Assembly: GCF_019263585.2 (NCBI RefSeq)
Contig: NZ_JADQDF010000001.1
Span: 4,030,001-4,094,000 of the forward strand
Direction of reading: 5' to 3'
Source of the DNA: Pseudonocardia oceani
GTDB lineage: Bacteria > Actinomycetota > Actinomycetes > Mycobacteriales > Pseudonocardiaceae
Length of the DNA: 64,000 nt
Under the pieces are notes generated by a model. It was not told the origin of the DNA, made no database searches, and saw only the letters and a program-made list of their open reading frames with translations. This document shows, one piece after another, positions 33,374 to 42,081 of the stretch. Position 1 is the first letter of the stretch; every line of letters starts with the position of its first letter. The position numbers and the translations under genes were made by a program.

Positions 33374-35083
33374 TCAGCCCGTCACCGTGATCCGGTCCTG
33401 CACCGGCGGGGCGAGGTCCGGGTCGGCGCCCAGGTAGGCGAGGAGGGCATCGAGGTCGATCTCGCCGCCGGTGAGGTCTGTGCCGTCGGCGAAGGCGGTG
33501 AAGCCGTCGCCGCCCGCGGCCAGGAAGTTGTTGACGGCCACGCGGTACGGGGCCTCCGGGTCGACGGGGACGCCGCCGATCGTCAGGCCGGTGGCGCGGT
33601 CGCCGACCGGCGCGGCGCCCGACCAGCTGTAGCGCAGCGTCGAGGAGACCTGCAGGATCCGCGGGCTCGACTGGCCCTGCCACTGCTGCTCCAGCGCCGC
33701 GTCGAGCTGCGCGCCGGTGAGCGTGAGGACCTGCATGATGTTGCCGAAGGGCTGCACCGTGAACACCTCGCCGTAGGTGACGACGCCGTCGGGCGCGAAC
33801 GGCAGGTCGGCCCGGATGCCGCCGGGGTTGGTGATCGCGACCTGCGCGCCGGCGTCGCGGGTGGCGGCGAGCTGGGCGTCGGCGATGACGTCGCCCAGCG
33901 GGGTCTCGCCGGACGGCCCCCCGCTGCGGAGCAGGTCGGCCGCGATCGTGCCCACGGGCTCGTCCGCGATCGGTGCGGCGTCGGCGACGGCCTCGTCGAC
34001 GATCGCCTGCACCTCCGCGTCCGGCTCGATGTCGCGGGAGACGATCTCGTTGCGCGCGGTGGTGCGGTCGCGCAGGACGTCGCCGGTGGCCGGGTCGACC
34101 GCCACGTCGACGACCGAGAGCAGTCGCCCGAACGACAGTCCCTGCACCAGCGGGCGGAGGTTCCCGGCGGGGTCGGGCCGCGCGCACACGTACTGCTGGT
34201 GGGTGTGCGCGGTGAACACGGCGTCGACGTCGGGGCTCACGCCGTCGGCGATGGCGGAGCCCGCGCCTCCGGGCTCGACGGAGCACTCCGACGGCCCGCC
34301 GCCCGCGCCCTCGTCGCCCTGGTGGACCAGCACGACCTGCGCGGTGACGCCCTGCGCGGTCAGCTCGGCCGAGGCGGTGTCGACGGCCGCGACCTCGTCG
34401 CCGAACGCCAGCCCCGCCACGGCCTCGGCGGTGACGACGGTCGGCAGCTCGCGCAGCGTCACCCCGATGACGCCGATCCGGACCCCGCCGACCTCGACGA
34501 CCGTGCTCGCCGGCAGCGCGGGCGCCCCCGCGGTGTCGGTGACGTTGGCGCCCAGGAACGGGAAGGACGCGCCGTCGAACTCGGGGCGGAACACGCAGCC
34601 GTCGACGGGGTGGCAGCCGCCGTACTGCAGCCGCCGCAGCTCGGGGAAGCCCTCGTCGAACTCGTGGTTGCCAACGGTGCTCGCGGCGACGCCGAGGCGG
34701 TCGAGGACGTCGACCGTGGGTTCGTCGTGGAACAGCGCCGAGGCCACGGGGGAGGCGCCGACGTTGTCGCCGACCGAGAGCAGGACCGTGTCGGGCGCCT
34801 CGGCCCGCAGGCGTGCGACGTGCGCGGCGAGGTACGCGGCGCCGCCCGCCTCCACCGCGGCGCCCGCGGCGTCGTCGACCTCGCCGGACGAGCCCGACGG
34901 CGGCTCGAGGTTCCCGTGCAGGTCGTTGAACGCGACGATCCGCACCGCCACCGGCCCGCCGTCCGCGGCGGAGCCCCGGACGTTGCGCACCTCCAGCGCG
35001 ACGATGCCGGCCACCACCAGCACCAGGACGACGACGAGGGCGATCACGGAGGGACGCGACAGCGCCCGGGTCTGCGACGGCAC
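33374..35083 (-). CDS. Membrane-anchored 5'-nucleotidase/2',3'-cyclic phosphodiesterase-type metallophosphatase
   Basis: A 569-residue protein. Residues about 10-30 form one hydrophobic segment acting as a signal anchor. The metallophosphatase domain has VAFNDLHGNLEPP, SVGDNVGASP, GNHEFDEGFPEL and AHTHQQYVC. A C-terminal 5'-nucleotidase substrate domain follows, with NPGGIRADLPF and AVNNFLAAGGDGF. The active site faces outside the membrane and would scavenge nucleotides. The start chosen is GTG immediately before the anchor. It replaces the peptidase gene found here in mycobacteria. Confidence 0.9.
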   Translation of the reverse strand: MPSQTRALSRPSVIALVVVLVLVVAGIVALEVRNVRGSAADGGPVAVRIVAFNDLHGNLEPPSGSSGEVDDAAGAAVEAGGAAYLAAHVARLRAEAPDTVLLSVGDNVGASPVASALFHDEPTVDVLDRLGVAASTVGNHEFDEGFPELRRLQYGGCHPVDGCVFRPEFDGASFPFLGANVTDTAGAPALPASTVVEVGGVRIGVIGVTLRELPTVVTAEAVAGLAFGDEVAAVDTASAELTAQGVTAQVVLVHQGDEGAGGGPSECSVEPGGAGSAIADGVSPDVDAVFTAHTHQQYVCARPDPAGNLRPLVQGLSFGRLLSVVDVAVDPATGDVLRDRTTARNEIVSRDIEPDAEVQAIVDEAVADAAPIADEPVGTIAADLLRSGGPSGETPLGDVIADAQLAATRDAGAQVAITNPGGIRADLPFAPDGVVTYGEVFTVQPFGNIMQVLTLTGAQLDAALEQQWQGQSSPRILQVSSTLRYSWSGAAPVGDRATGLTIGGVPVDPEAPYRVAVNNFLAAGGDGFTAFADGTDLTGGEIDLDALLAYLGADPDLAPPVQDRITVTG

Positions 35084-35145
35084 GGCGTGATCATGGCAGC
35101 GGGTGGAACTCCTGCCCACCGGGAGCGGCGACGATCTAGGGTGCG

Positions 35146-35190
35146 ACGCCGTGGACATCAACGCCGTGGACATCGACGCCGTGGACATCG
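35146..35190 (+). repeat. Three tandem 15-bp units at the start of the GNAT gene
   Basis: The unit ACGCCGTGGACATC plus A or G repeats three times (35146-35160, 35161-35175, 35176-35190). Each copy supplies an in-frame GTG, so the gene has three alternative start codons 15 bp apart. Confidence 0.8.
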
Positions 35191-35573
35191 ACGTGGACCC
35201 GCACCGGATCGACCGCGAGGTCGTCTGGGAGTTCCTCTCCACCCACGCCTACTGGGCCCGCTGGCGCACTCGGGCCGACGTGGAGACGCAGCTCGACCGC
35301 GCCTGGCGCGTGGCCGGGGCCTACCGCGACGGCCATCTGGTCGGGTTCGCCCGCGCCGTCTCCGACGGGGTGGCCTTCGGCTACCTGGCCGACGTGTTCG
35401 TGCTGCCGGAGGCGCGCGGCCTGGGCGTCGGGAAGGCCGTGGTCGACGCCGTGATCGAGGGTGACCCCCGCATCCGGTGGGTCCTGTTCACCGACGACGC
35501 CCACGGCCTCTACGCCGCGAAGGGGTTCGTCCCCGCCGACGCGACGTGCATGGTGCGGCCGTCGGCCGTCTGA
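35151..35573 (+). CDS. GNAT family N-acetyltransferase
   Basis: A protein of up to 140 residues with one GNAT domain: VVWEFLSTHAYWARWRTRAD, VAGAYRDGHLVGFARAVSD, the acetyl-CoA loop LPEARGLGVGKAVVDAV, then LYAAKGFVP. The first GTG (35151) follows a TAGGGT box by 8 nt; two later GTGs in the tandem repeat are equally possible. The substrate is unknown. Confidence 0.85.
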   Translation: MDINAVDIDAVDIDVDPHRIDREVVWEFLSTHAYWARWRTRADVETQLDRAWRVAGAYRDGHLVGFARAVSDGVAFGYLADVFVLPEARGLGVGKAVVDAVIEGDPRIRWVLFTDDAHGLYAAKGFVPADATCMVRPSAV

Positions 35574-35651
35574 GCGCCCTCATGTGGACGGGGGTGTGAG
35601 GCCGGGCTCCGCCGGGTGCGTCGTGACGGGGGCGCCACGTAGGCTGGACGG

Positions 35652-36230
35652 GTGCTGCAGATCCGCGCCGACCTCGTCGAGGAGATCATGGCGCACGCCC
35701 GTGCGGAGCACCCCCACGAGGCGTGCGGGATGATCGCGGGCTCCGAGGGCGCCGAGCGGCCCGAGCGCTTCTTCCGGATGACGAACGCGGCGAAGCCCAC
35801 GGGCGACGCCGAGGCGCAGCAGCGCGAGCAGGTCCACCGCGCGCTGGTGCTGGGCGAGGCGCACGCGGAGTACCGCGGCGAGGTCCGGTCGTCGCTCACG
35901 TACTACACGTGGGACGTCAAGGAGCGGCTGCGGGCGCAGCGCGAGATGGACGAGCGCGACGAGTGGCCGGTGGTGATCTACCACTCGCACACGCGCAGCG
36001 AGGCCTATCCGTCGCAGGTCGACATCGAGGTGGCCTCGGGCCCCGCCAACGACCCGCGCATCCACTACGTGATCGTCTCGACGCGTCCCGACGCCGAGGC
36101 GCGCGTCCGCGGCCACGACCTCCGGTCGTTCCGGATCGTGGACGGTGTGGTCACCGAGGAAGAAGTCGACGTCGTGGAGACTTACATGTTCGCGCACACC
36201 GGCGCGGACGACGTCCCCGACCTCGATTGA
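35652..36230 (+). CDS. mec: CysO-cysteine metallopeptidase (JAMM/M67), Mec-like
   Basis: A 192-residue JAMM peptidase with N-terminal EHPHEACGMIAG and the zinc motif HSHTRSEAYPSQVD. In mycobacteria Mec releases cysteine from the carrier CysO. The genes for CysO and CysM follow directly, so the assignment is strong. The start is GTG with TAGGCT 6 nt upstream (leaderless pattern). Confidence 0.93.
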   Translation: MLQIRADLVEEIMAHARAEHPHEACGMIAGSEGAERPERFFRMTNAAKPTGDAEAQQREQVHRALVLGEAHAEYRGEVRSSLTYYTWDVKERLRAQREMDERDEWPVVIYHSHTRSEAYPSQVDIEVASGPANDPRIHYVIVSTRPDAEARVRGHDLRSFRIVDGVVTEEEVDVVETYMFAHTGADDVPDLD

Positions 36231-36286
36231 GCCGCGGTCCCGACGCCCGTCCCGCCCGTCCCGAACACCACCTGGAGAGCACCCGC

Positions 36287-36556
36287 ATGGCCACCGTGTC
36301 CGTCCCCACCATCCTGCGCACCCACACCGGCGGCGAGAAGTCCGTCGAGGCGAAGGGCAGCACCGTCTCCGAGGTGATCGCCGACCTCGACGCGAAGCAC
36401 AGCGGCATCGCCGGCCGCCTGCTCAACGACGGCAAGCTGCACCGCTTCGTCAACATCTACGTCGACGACGAGGACGTGCGCTTCTCCGGTGGCCTCGACG
36501 CCCCGGTGAAGGAGAACTCGACCTTCACGATCCTCCCCGCGGTCGCGGGCGGCTGA
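36287..36556 (+). CDS. cysO: Sulfur carrier protein CysO (MoaD/ThiS-like)
   Basis: An 89-residue ubiquitin-fold protein ending in AVAGG, the diglycine tail that is thiocarboxylated. It donates sulfur to CysM for cysteine synthesis; Mec then frees the product. RLLNDGKLHRFVNIYVDDED is the usual core. A GGAGAG Shine-Dalgarno sequence precedes the ATG. It sits between mec and cysM. Confidence 0.94.
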   Translation: MATVSVPTILRTHTGGEKSVEAKGSTVSEVIADLDAKHSGIAGRLLNDGKLHRFVNIYVDDEDVRFSGGLDAPVKENSTFTILPAVAGG

Positions 36557-36563
36557 TCCCGCG

Positions 36564-37511
36564 ATGCGGTACGACTCGCTGATCGCGGCGGTCGGGGACA
36601 CGCCGCTGGTGGGGCTGCCGAACCTCTCGCCGTCGCCCGAGGTGCGCCTCTGGGCCAAGCTCGAGGACCGCAACCCCACCGGCTCGATCAAGGACCGCCC
36701 CGCGCTGGCCATGATCGAGAAGGCGGAGGCCGACGGCCTGCTCACCCCCGGCTGCACGGTTCTCGAGCCGACGTCGGGCAACACCGGTATCTCGCTGGCG
36801 ATGGCCTGCAAGCTCAAGGGCTACTCGCTGATCTGCGTGATGCCGGAGAACACCTCGATCGAGCGCCGCCAGCTCCTGGAGATGTACGGCGCGCGGATCG
36901 TGTCGTCGCCGGCCGCGGGCGGGTCGAACCAGGCCGTCGCGATGGCGAAGGAGCTGTCCGCGGAGAACCCGAGCTGGGTGATGCTCTACCAGTACGGCAA
37001 CCCGGCCAACGCCGACGCGCACTACCGCACCACCGGCCCGGAGATCCTGCGCGACCTGCCGACGATCACGCACTTCGTCGCCGGCCTGGGCACCACCGGC
37101 ACGCTCATGGGCGTCGGCCGGTTCCTGCGCGAGCACAAGCCCGACGTGCAGGTCGTGGCGGCCGAGCCGCGCTACGGCGAGCTGGTCTACGGCCTGCGCA
37201 ACATCGACGAGGGGTTCGTCCCCGAGCTGTACGACCCCGAGGTGCTCACGGCGCGCTACTCCGTCGGCAGCCACGACGCCCTGCGCCGCACCCGGGAGCT
37301 GGTGGAGCGCGAGGGCATCTTCGCGGGCATCTCCACCGGCGGCATCCTGCATGCGGCGCTGGCCGTGGCGGAGAAGGCGGCGGGTGCGGGCGACCGCGCC
37401 GACATCGCGCTGATCGTGTGCGACGCGGGCTGGAAGTACCTGTCCACCGGCGCCTACTCCGGTGAGCTCGACGACGCGGCCGACGGCATCGAGGGCCACC
37501 TCTGGGCCTAG
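36564..37511 (+). CDS. cysM: CysO-dependent cysteine synthase CysM
   Basis: A 315-residue PLP fold-type II enzyme. NPTGSIKDRPALAMI carries the PLP lysine, EPTSGNTGISLAMA binds the substrate, and GLGTTGTLMGVGRFL binds the cofactor phosphate. It uses O-phosphoserine and thiocarboxylated CysO in the mycobacterial system. The start lies 7 nt after cysO. With mec and cysO it forms a complete cysteine module that works under oxidative stress. Confidence 0.95.
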   Translation: MRYDSLIAAVGDTPLVGLPNLSPSPEVRLWAKLEDRNPTGSIKDRPALAMIEKAEADGLLTPGCTVLEPTSGNTGISLAMACKLKGYSLICVMPENTSIERRQLLEMYGARIVSSPAAGGSNQAVAMAKELSAENPSWVMLYQYGNPANADAHYRTTGPEILRDLPTITHFVAGLGTTGTLMGVGRFLREHKPDVQVVAAEPRYGELVYGLRNIDEGFVPELYDPEVLTARYSVGSHDALRRTRELVEREGIFAGISTGGILHAALAVAEKAAGAGDRADIALIVCDAGWKYLSTGAYSGELDDAADGIEGHLWA

Positions 37512-37557
37512 CGGCCCACGGGTGCGCGGCGGCCCTCGGTCGGCGCACACCCGGCCG

Positions 37558-37757
37558 TCCCGCGCGCGTTCCCGTCTGCCGCGCGCGTTTCCTGCTCCCG
37601 CGGGCCGCCGGGGGCGCGCGGGAACATGTTCGGCGCGCGGGAGGAGCGGACGCGCGCTCGCAGGGGCGGTCGCGCTCGCGCCGGGCTCGCCGAGCGCCCG
37701 CGGCGGACTCACCGGGCGCCGACGGCGAACTCACCGAGCGCCCGCGGCGAACTCGCC
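37558..37757. repeat. Composite intergenic repeat, copy 1
   Basis: The 314-bp gap between cysM and the rhomboid gene contains an 84-bp block (37558-37641) built from CCGCGCGCG...TTCC units in both orientations. About five mismatches separate it from a second copy at 45005-45088. It is followed by three tandem 22-bp units (37692-37757) ending in CGGCG(A/G)ACTC(A/G)CC; similar fragments follow copy 2. No coding frame is convincing. Confidence 0.75.
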
Positions 37758-37825
37758 GGGTGGGGGGTCCGCCGTGGAGCGTTCGGGCCTGATCCCCACC
37801 CCCGCGCGCCGGTAGTCTCGCAGGC

Positions 37826-38437
37826 ATGACCGCACCCGCACCGCGCCGGACGATCGGGCGCGTGCTGCCCGCCGCCCCCGGCCGCTCCGCGCTGACGATG
37901 CTGGTCTTCACTGCGCTGCTCTACGTCGTCGAGGTGGCCGACGTCATCTCCGGGCAGACCCTGGAGCTCAACGGGATCCACCCGCGAGACACCGGTGACC
38001 TCGACGGCATCCTGTGGTCGCCGCTGCTGCACGGCGACTGGGCGCACCTGGCCGCCAACACCGTGCCGTTCCTCGTCTTCGGATTCCTCGCGATGGCGGG
38101 CGGGGTGCGGCAGTTCGTGCTGGTCACGGCCACGATCTGGCTGCTCGGCGGGCTCGGCGTCTGGTTCGCCGGCGACGACGGCAGCTACCACATCGGTGCG
38201 TCCGGGCTGGTGTTCGGCTGGCTCGCCTTCCTGCTGACGCGCGGCTTCTTCGCCGGCAGCGGGCGCCAGATCCTGCTCGCCGTCGTGCTGTTCCTCGTCT
38301 GGGGCGGCATCCTGCTCGGGGTGCTCCCGGGCCAGCCGGGCATCTCCTGGCAGGGGCACCTGTTCGGCGCGCTCGCGGGCGTCCTCGCGGCCTGGCTGGT
38401 GGCGCGGGCCGACCGCCCGGCGGTGGCCGCGCCGTAG
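37826..38437 (+). CDS. Rhomboid family intramembrane serine protease
   Basis: A 203-residue membrane protein with about six spans. The catalytic pair is visible as Ser in HIGASGLVFGW and His in WQGHLFGALAG; HGDWAHLAANTVPFLVFG is the usual second-helix signature. It cleaves transmembrane substrates. The ATG follows TAGTCT by 7 nt (leaderless pattern). Its stop codon lies inside a 16-bp tandem repeat that runs to the murI promoter. Confidence 0.92.
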   Translation: MTAPAPRRTIGRVLPAAPGRSALTMLVFTALLYVVEVADVISGQTLELNGIHPRDTGDLDGILWSPLLHGDWAHLAANTVPFLVFGFLAMAGGVRQFVLVTATIWLLGGLGVWFAGDDGSYHIGASGLVFGWLAFLLTRGFFAGSGRQILLAVVLFLVWGGILLGVLPGQPGISWQGHLFGALAGVLAAWLVARADRPAVAAP

Positions 38438-38490
38438 GACAACCGCGCCGTAGGACGACCGCGCCGTAGCAGAGCCGGGCCGTAGGCTGG
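38428..38490 (+). repeat. 16-bp tandem repeat spanning the rhomboid stop and the murI promoter
   Basis: Nearly four units of CGCGCCGTAGGACAAC (38428-38443, 38444-38459, 38460-38475, then a partial unit). Each contains GCCGTAG. The first supplies the rhomboid stop codon and the last becomes the TAGGCT -10 box of murI. Confidence 0.75.
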
Positions 38491-38494
38491 CGGG

Positions 38495-39307
38495 GTGAAC
38501 CTCGACGCCCCCATCGGGATCTTCGACTCGGGCGTCGGCGGCCTCACCGTCGCACGCTCGGTGATCGACCAGCTGCCCGCGGAGCGCGTCGTCTACGTCG
38601 GGGACACCGCCCACGGCCCCTACGGCCCGCTGGCCATCGCCGACATCCGCCGCCACGCCCTCGCCGTCGGCGACGCGCTGATGGAGCGCGAGGTCAAGGC
38701 CATGGTCGTGGCCTGCAACACCGCGAGCGCCGCGTGCCTGGCCGACATCCGCGAGCGCTACCCGGTGCCCGTCGTCGAGGTGATCCGCCCCGCCGTCCGC
38801 CGGGCCGTCGCCGCCACGCACACCGGCCGGATAGGCGTCATCGGCACGCGGGCCACGATCGCCTCCGGCGCCTACCTCGACGCCTTCGTGGCGGCCAGGG
38901 ACGTGCAGGTGACGGGGGCCGCGTGCCCGCGGTTCGTCGACTTCGTCGAGCGCGGCACCACCAGCGGGCGCCAGGTCCTCGGTCTCGCCCAGAGCTACCT
39001 CGAGCCGCTGCAGCGCGCCCGCGTCGACACCCTGGTCCTGGGCTGCACGCACTACCCGCTGCTCTCGGCGGTGCTGCAGATCGTCATGGGTCCCGACGTC
39101 ACGCTCGTCAGCAGCGCGGAGGAGACGGCCAAGGACGTCGTCCGCGTGCTGTTCGAGGCGGGGCTGGCCCGCGAGCCCGGTGCGCCCGCCGGACCGCACG
39201 AGTTCCTCGCCACCGGCGACCCCGAGCCGTTCGAGCGCCTCGGTCGTCGCTTCCTCGGCCCCGAGGTCGGGTCCGTCGCCGCGCTGGCGCCCGCGGTCCC
39301 CCGGTGA
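38495..39307 (+). CDS. murI: Glutamate racemase
   Basis: A 270-residue protein with IGIFDSGVGGLTVARSV, GDTAHGPYGPL, VVACNTASAACLA (first catalytic Cys) and LGCTHYPLLSAVL (second). It supplies D-glutamate for peptidoglycan. The start is GTG with TAGGCT 6 nt upstream (leaderless pattern). Its stop overlaps the next start (GTGA). Confidence 0.96.
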   Translation: MNLDAPIGIFDSGVGGLTVARSVIDQLPAERVVYVGDTAHGPYGPLAIADIRRHALAVGDALMEREVKAMVVACNTASAACLADIRERYPVPVVEVIRPAVRRAVAATHTGRIGVIGTRATIASGAYLDAFVAARDVQVTGAACPRFVDFVERGTTSGRQVLGLAQSYLEPLQRARVDTLVLGCTHYPLLSAVLQIVMGPDVTLVSSAEETAKDVVRVLFEAGLAREPGAPAGPHEFLATGDPEPFERLGRRFLGPEVGSVAALAPAVPR

Positions 39308-40506
39308 TCGGCTTCCGCCTGGCGCTGCTCGCGGGCGGCGCGTTCGCCGTCGGCACCAGCGCCTACGTCGTCGCCGGGCTGCTGCCCGAGATCAGCGCCG
39401 AGCTCGGCGTCACGGTGTCCGCGGCCGGGCAGCTCACGAGTGCGTTCGCCCTGGCCTACGCCGTGGGCGCGCCGGTGCTCGCCACGCTGCTGGGGCGCTG
39501 GGAGCGGCGGAACCTGCTCGTCGCCGCGCTGCTCGTGGCCGCGGCCGGCAACCTGCTCTCCGCGCTCGCGCCCGCCTACCCGCTGCTGTTCGCCGGCCGG
39601 ATCCTCACCGCGCTGGGCGCCGCCGCGTTCACCCCGGCCGCCACGCACGCCGCCACCCTGCTCAGCCCGCCCGAGCGCCGCGGGCGGGCCGTCGCCGCGG
39701 TGTTCACCGGCATCACGCTCTCGCTGGTCGTCGGTGTGCCCGCCGGCACGTTCCTCGGCGCCACGCTGGGCTACCGCGGCGTATTCGGCGTGGTGGCGGC
39801 GCTGTGCCTGGTCGGCGCCGTCGGGGTGCGCACGCTGCTCCCGACCGTCGAGGCCCCCGCGCCCGTCGGTCTGCGCGAGCGCCTGGCCGTGGCCGCCGAC
39901 CGCCGCGTGCTGACGATCCTGGGCATCACCGTGTTCGGGCTGATGTCGGTGCTGACGGTCTACACCTACATCGCGCCGCTGCTCGCGGAGTCCGCGGGCG
40001 TGACCGGGCCGCTGCTCGGGATCCTGCTGGTCGTCTACGGGATCGGCGCGCTGGTCGGCAACGACCTCGGCGGCCGCCTCACCGACCGCTTCGGCAGCCG
40101 CCGCCCGCTGCTCATGACGATCCCGGTCGTCGCCCTCGCCCTGGCGACGCTGCCGCTCACGCTGACCACTCCCGTCGGGGCCGCGGCGGCGCTGTTCGTG
40201 CTCGGCGGCGGGTTCGTCGTCAACTCGCCGGTGCAGACGCGGCTCATCGAGCTCGCCCCGAACGGCAGCGCGCTCGTGCTCTCGCTCAACGCGTCCGCGA
40301 TCTACCTGGGGATCGGGCTGGCCGGGCTCGTCGGCGGCGGGGTCGTCGCCACCCTCGGGGTCCTCGCGCTGCCGCCGGTGGGGGCCGCGCTGTCGGTCGT
40401 GTCGCTCGGGCTGCTGTGGCTCGCGCGGCGCCAGGAGCCCGGTGTGGCGGCCGTCCCGGACGCCCCGGACGGCGGCACGCCCGGCAGCGGTAGCGTCGCC
40501 GCGTGA
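39304..40506 (+). CDS. MFS transporter (AraJ/drug-efflux type)
   Basis: A 400-residue protein with twelve hydrophobic segments. The MFS signature between helices 2 and 3 is seen as APVLATLLGRWERRNLL, and GGRLTDRFGSRRPLL marks the central loop. It resembles AraJ-like and chloramphenicol-efflux-like carriers; the substrate is unknown. The GTG start overlaps the murI stop, and its own stop overlaps the next gene, so it is part of a tight polycistron. Confidence 0.88.
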   Translation: MIGFRLALLAGGAFAVGTSAYVVAGLLPEISAELGVTVSAAGQLTSAFALAYAVGAPVLATLLGRWERRNLLVAALLVAAAGNLLSALAPAYPLLFAGRILTALGAAAFTPAATHAATLLSPPERRGRAVAAVFTGITLSLVVGVPAGTFLGATLGYRGVFGVVAALCLVGAVGVRTLLPTVEAPAPVGLRERLAVAADRRVLTILGITVFGLMSVLTVYTYIAPLLAESAGVTGPLLGILLVVYGIGALVGNDLGGRLTDRFGSRRPLLMTIPVVALALATLPLTLTTPVGAAAALFVLGGGFVVNSPVQTRLIELAPNGSALVLSLNASAIYLGIGLAGLVGGGVVATLGVLALPPVGAALSVVSLGLLWLARRQEPGVAAVPDAPDGGTPGSGSVAA

Positions 40507-40865
40507 TCGACGTGCTCGTGCTGGTCGTGGTGGTGGCGCTGGGCGCGCTCGCCGTCCACGGCCTCGTCACCACCGTGCTGAACCGGCCGCCCGACCGCTG
40601 GACGCGCCTGGCCGTCGCCGGCGTCGTCGGGCTGCTCGCCGTGCAGGCCGCGATCGCCGCGGTCCGGGTGTTCTCCGGCGTCACGCTGCCCGAGACGTCG
40701 ACGTTCCTGATCTACCTCGTCGTCTCGGTGTGCGTGCTGCCGATCGCCACGCAGTTCGCCACGGCCGAGCCGACGCGCTGGGGCGGGGCGGTCATCGCGG
40801 CGGGGGCGGTCGGCACGGCCGTGGCCGTCGTCCGGCTGCAGGGGCTGTGGGACGCCGGTGCCTGA
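40503..40865 (+). CDS. Small conserved membrane protein (Rv1342c-like)
   Basis: A 120-residue protein with four hydrophobic segments (VLVLVVVVALGALAVHGLV, VAGVVGLLAVQAAIAA, STFLIYLVVSVCVLPIA, GAVIAAGAVGTAVAV). Size and neighbour resemble the Rv1342c/Rv1343c pair I recall near this locus in M. tuberculosis. GTG overlaps the MFS stop. The function is unknown. Confidence 0.7.
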   Translation: MIDVLVLVVVVALGALAVHGLVTTVLNRPPDRWTRLAVAGVVGLLAVQAAIAAVRVFSGVTLPETSTFLIYLVVSVCVLPIATQFATAEPTRWGGAVIAAGAVGTAVAVVRLQGLWDAGA

Positions 40866-41265
40866 CCAGATCCGTCCCGGGCGCACGTCGAGCGGCTTCG
40901 GGCGCCTGCTCATCACCGTCTACGGGATCTTCGCGCTGTCGGCCACCGCCCGCGCCGGAGTGCAGATCGCCACGCGGTTCTCCGAGGCCCCGCTGCCCTA
41001 CCTGCTCTCCGCGCTCGCGGGCGTCGTCTACATCCTGGCGACGATCGGGCTCGCCCGGCGCGGCCCCGGCGCACGGCGCCTGGCCTGGGGCGCCGTCGGG
41101 TTCGAGCTGGCCGGCGTGCTGGTCGTCGGGCTGCTGTCGGTGTTCGACGCGGGGGACTTCCCGGACGACACCGTGTGGTCGGACTTCGGACGGGGCTACG
41201 GCTTCATCCCGCTCGTGCTGCCGCTGGTCGGGCTCTGGTGGCTGCGGCGGACCCGCGCGGGCTAG
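40858..41265 (+). CDS. Small conserved membrane protein (LprD-like)
   Basis: A 135-residue protein with four membrane segments and the conserved RLLITVYGIFALSATARAG, then LPYLLSALAGVVYILATIGL and GRGYGFIPLVLPLVGLWWL. It resembles the LprD-like proteins of mycobacteria, although no lipobox is visible here. It overlaps the preceding gene by 8 nt and its TAG stop is also the first half of the next gene's -10 box. The function is unknown. Confidence 0.7.
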   Translation: MPDQIRPGRTSSGFGRLLITVYGIFALSATARAGVQIATRFSEAPLPYLLSALAGVVYILATIGLARRGPGARRLAWGAVGFELAGVLVVGLLSVFDAGDFPDDTVWSDFGRGYGFIPLVLPLVGLWWLRRTRAG

Positions 41266-41275
41266 CGTGCCCGGC

Positions 41276-42049
41276 ATGAGACTGGTCGTGCTCGGCTGCT
41301 CGGGCAGCGGCCCCGGGCCGGCCTCGCCCGCGTCGGGCTACCTCGTCGAGGCCGGCGACGTCCGGCTCGTCCTGGACCTGGGCAACGGCACGTTCGGCGC
41401 GCTGCAACGCCATGTCGACCCGTGGCGGCTCGACGCCGTCGCCTTCTCCCACCTGCACCCCGACCACTGCGCCGACTTCACCGCGCTGGTCGTGCACCGT
41501 CGTTACCACCCGTTCCCGCCCGAGGGCGCCGAGCGGCTCCCGGTGCTCGCCCCGGTCGAGGCGCCCGATCGCTTCGCCGCCGCCTACGCCCCCGACGCGG
41601 CCGAGCGCGCGGAGACCGACCTCTCCGACGCCTTCGACTTCCGCCCGCACGCCGCCTCGGCGACCGTCGGCGACGCCGTGCTGCGCACCGCGCCCGTCGA
41701 CCACCCCTGCGAGGCCTACGCGCTGCGCGTCGAGCACGGGGGGCGCAGCCTGGTCTACAGCGGCGACACCGGCCCCGCCGAGGCGCTGGTCGACCTGGCC
41801 CGCGGCGCCGACGTCCTGCTCTGCGAGGCCACCTGGCCGCACGTCACGCCGAGCTGGGACGCCCCCCCGCCCGGCGTGCACCTGTCGGGCCGGCAGGCGG
41901 GGGAGCACGCCGCCGCGGCCGGGGTCGGGCGGCTGCTGCTCACCCACTGCCCTCCGTGGTTCGACGCCGGCGAGCTCGCCGACGAGGCGCGGGCGGTGTT
42001 CGACGGCGAGGTCGCCGTCGTCGCGGCCGACGGGTCCTACGAGGTGTAG
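41276..42049 (+). CDS. Metallo-beta-lactamase-fold hydrolase (Rv1339-like phosphodiesterase)
   Basis: A 257-residue protein with the metal motif FSHLHPDHCADF, then DHPCEAYALRV, YSGDTGPAEAL and LLLTHCPPW. Position before rph and overall sequence match M. tuberculosis Rv1339, reported as an atypical cAMP phosphodiesterase; that activity is inferred here. ATG lies 7 nt after TAGCGT (leaderless pattern). Confidence 0.88.
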   Translation: MRLVVLGCSGSGPGPASPASGYLVEAGDVRLVLDLGNGTFGALQRHVDPWRLDAVAFSHLHPDHCADFTALVVHRRYHPFPPEGAERLPVLAPVEAPDRFAAAYAPDAAERAETDLSDAFDFRPHAASATVGDAVLRTAPVDHPCEAYALRVEHGGRSLVYSGDTGPAEALVDLARGADVLLCEATWPHVTPSWDAPPPGVHLSGRQAGEHAAAAGVGRLLLTHCPPWFDAGELADEARAVFDGEVAVVAADGSYEV

Positions 42050-42081
42050 GAGCGCCGGGGGCGCCGCATAGGGTGTCCTGC

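Noticed and set aside
37692..37757. CRISPR array
   Set aside because: The 22-bp units are directly tandem with no unique spacers and no cas genes are nearby.
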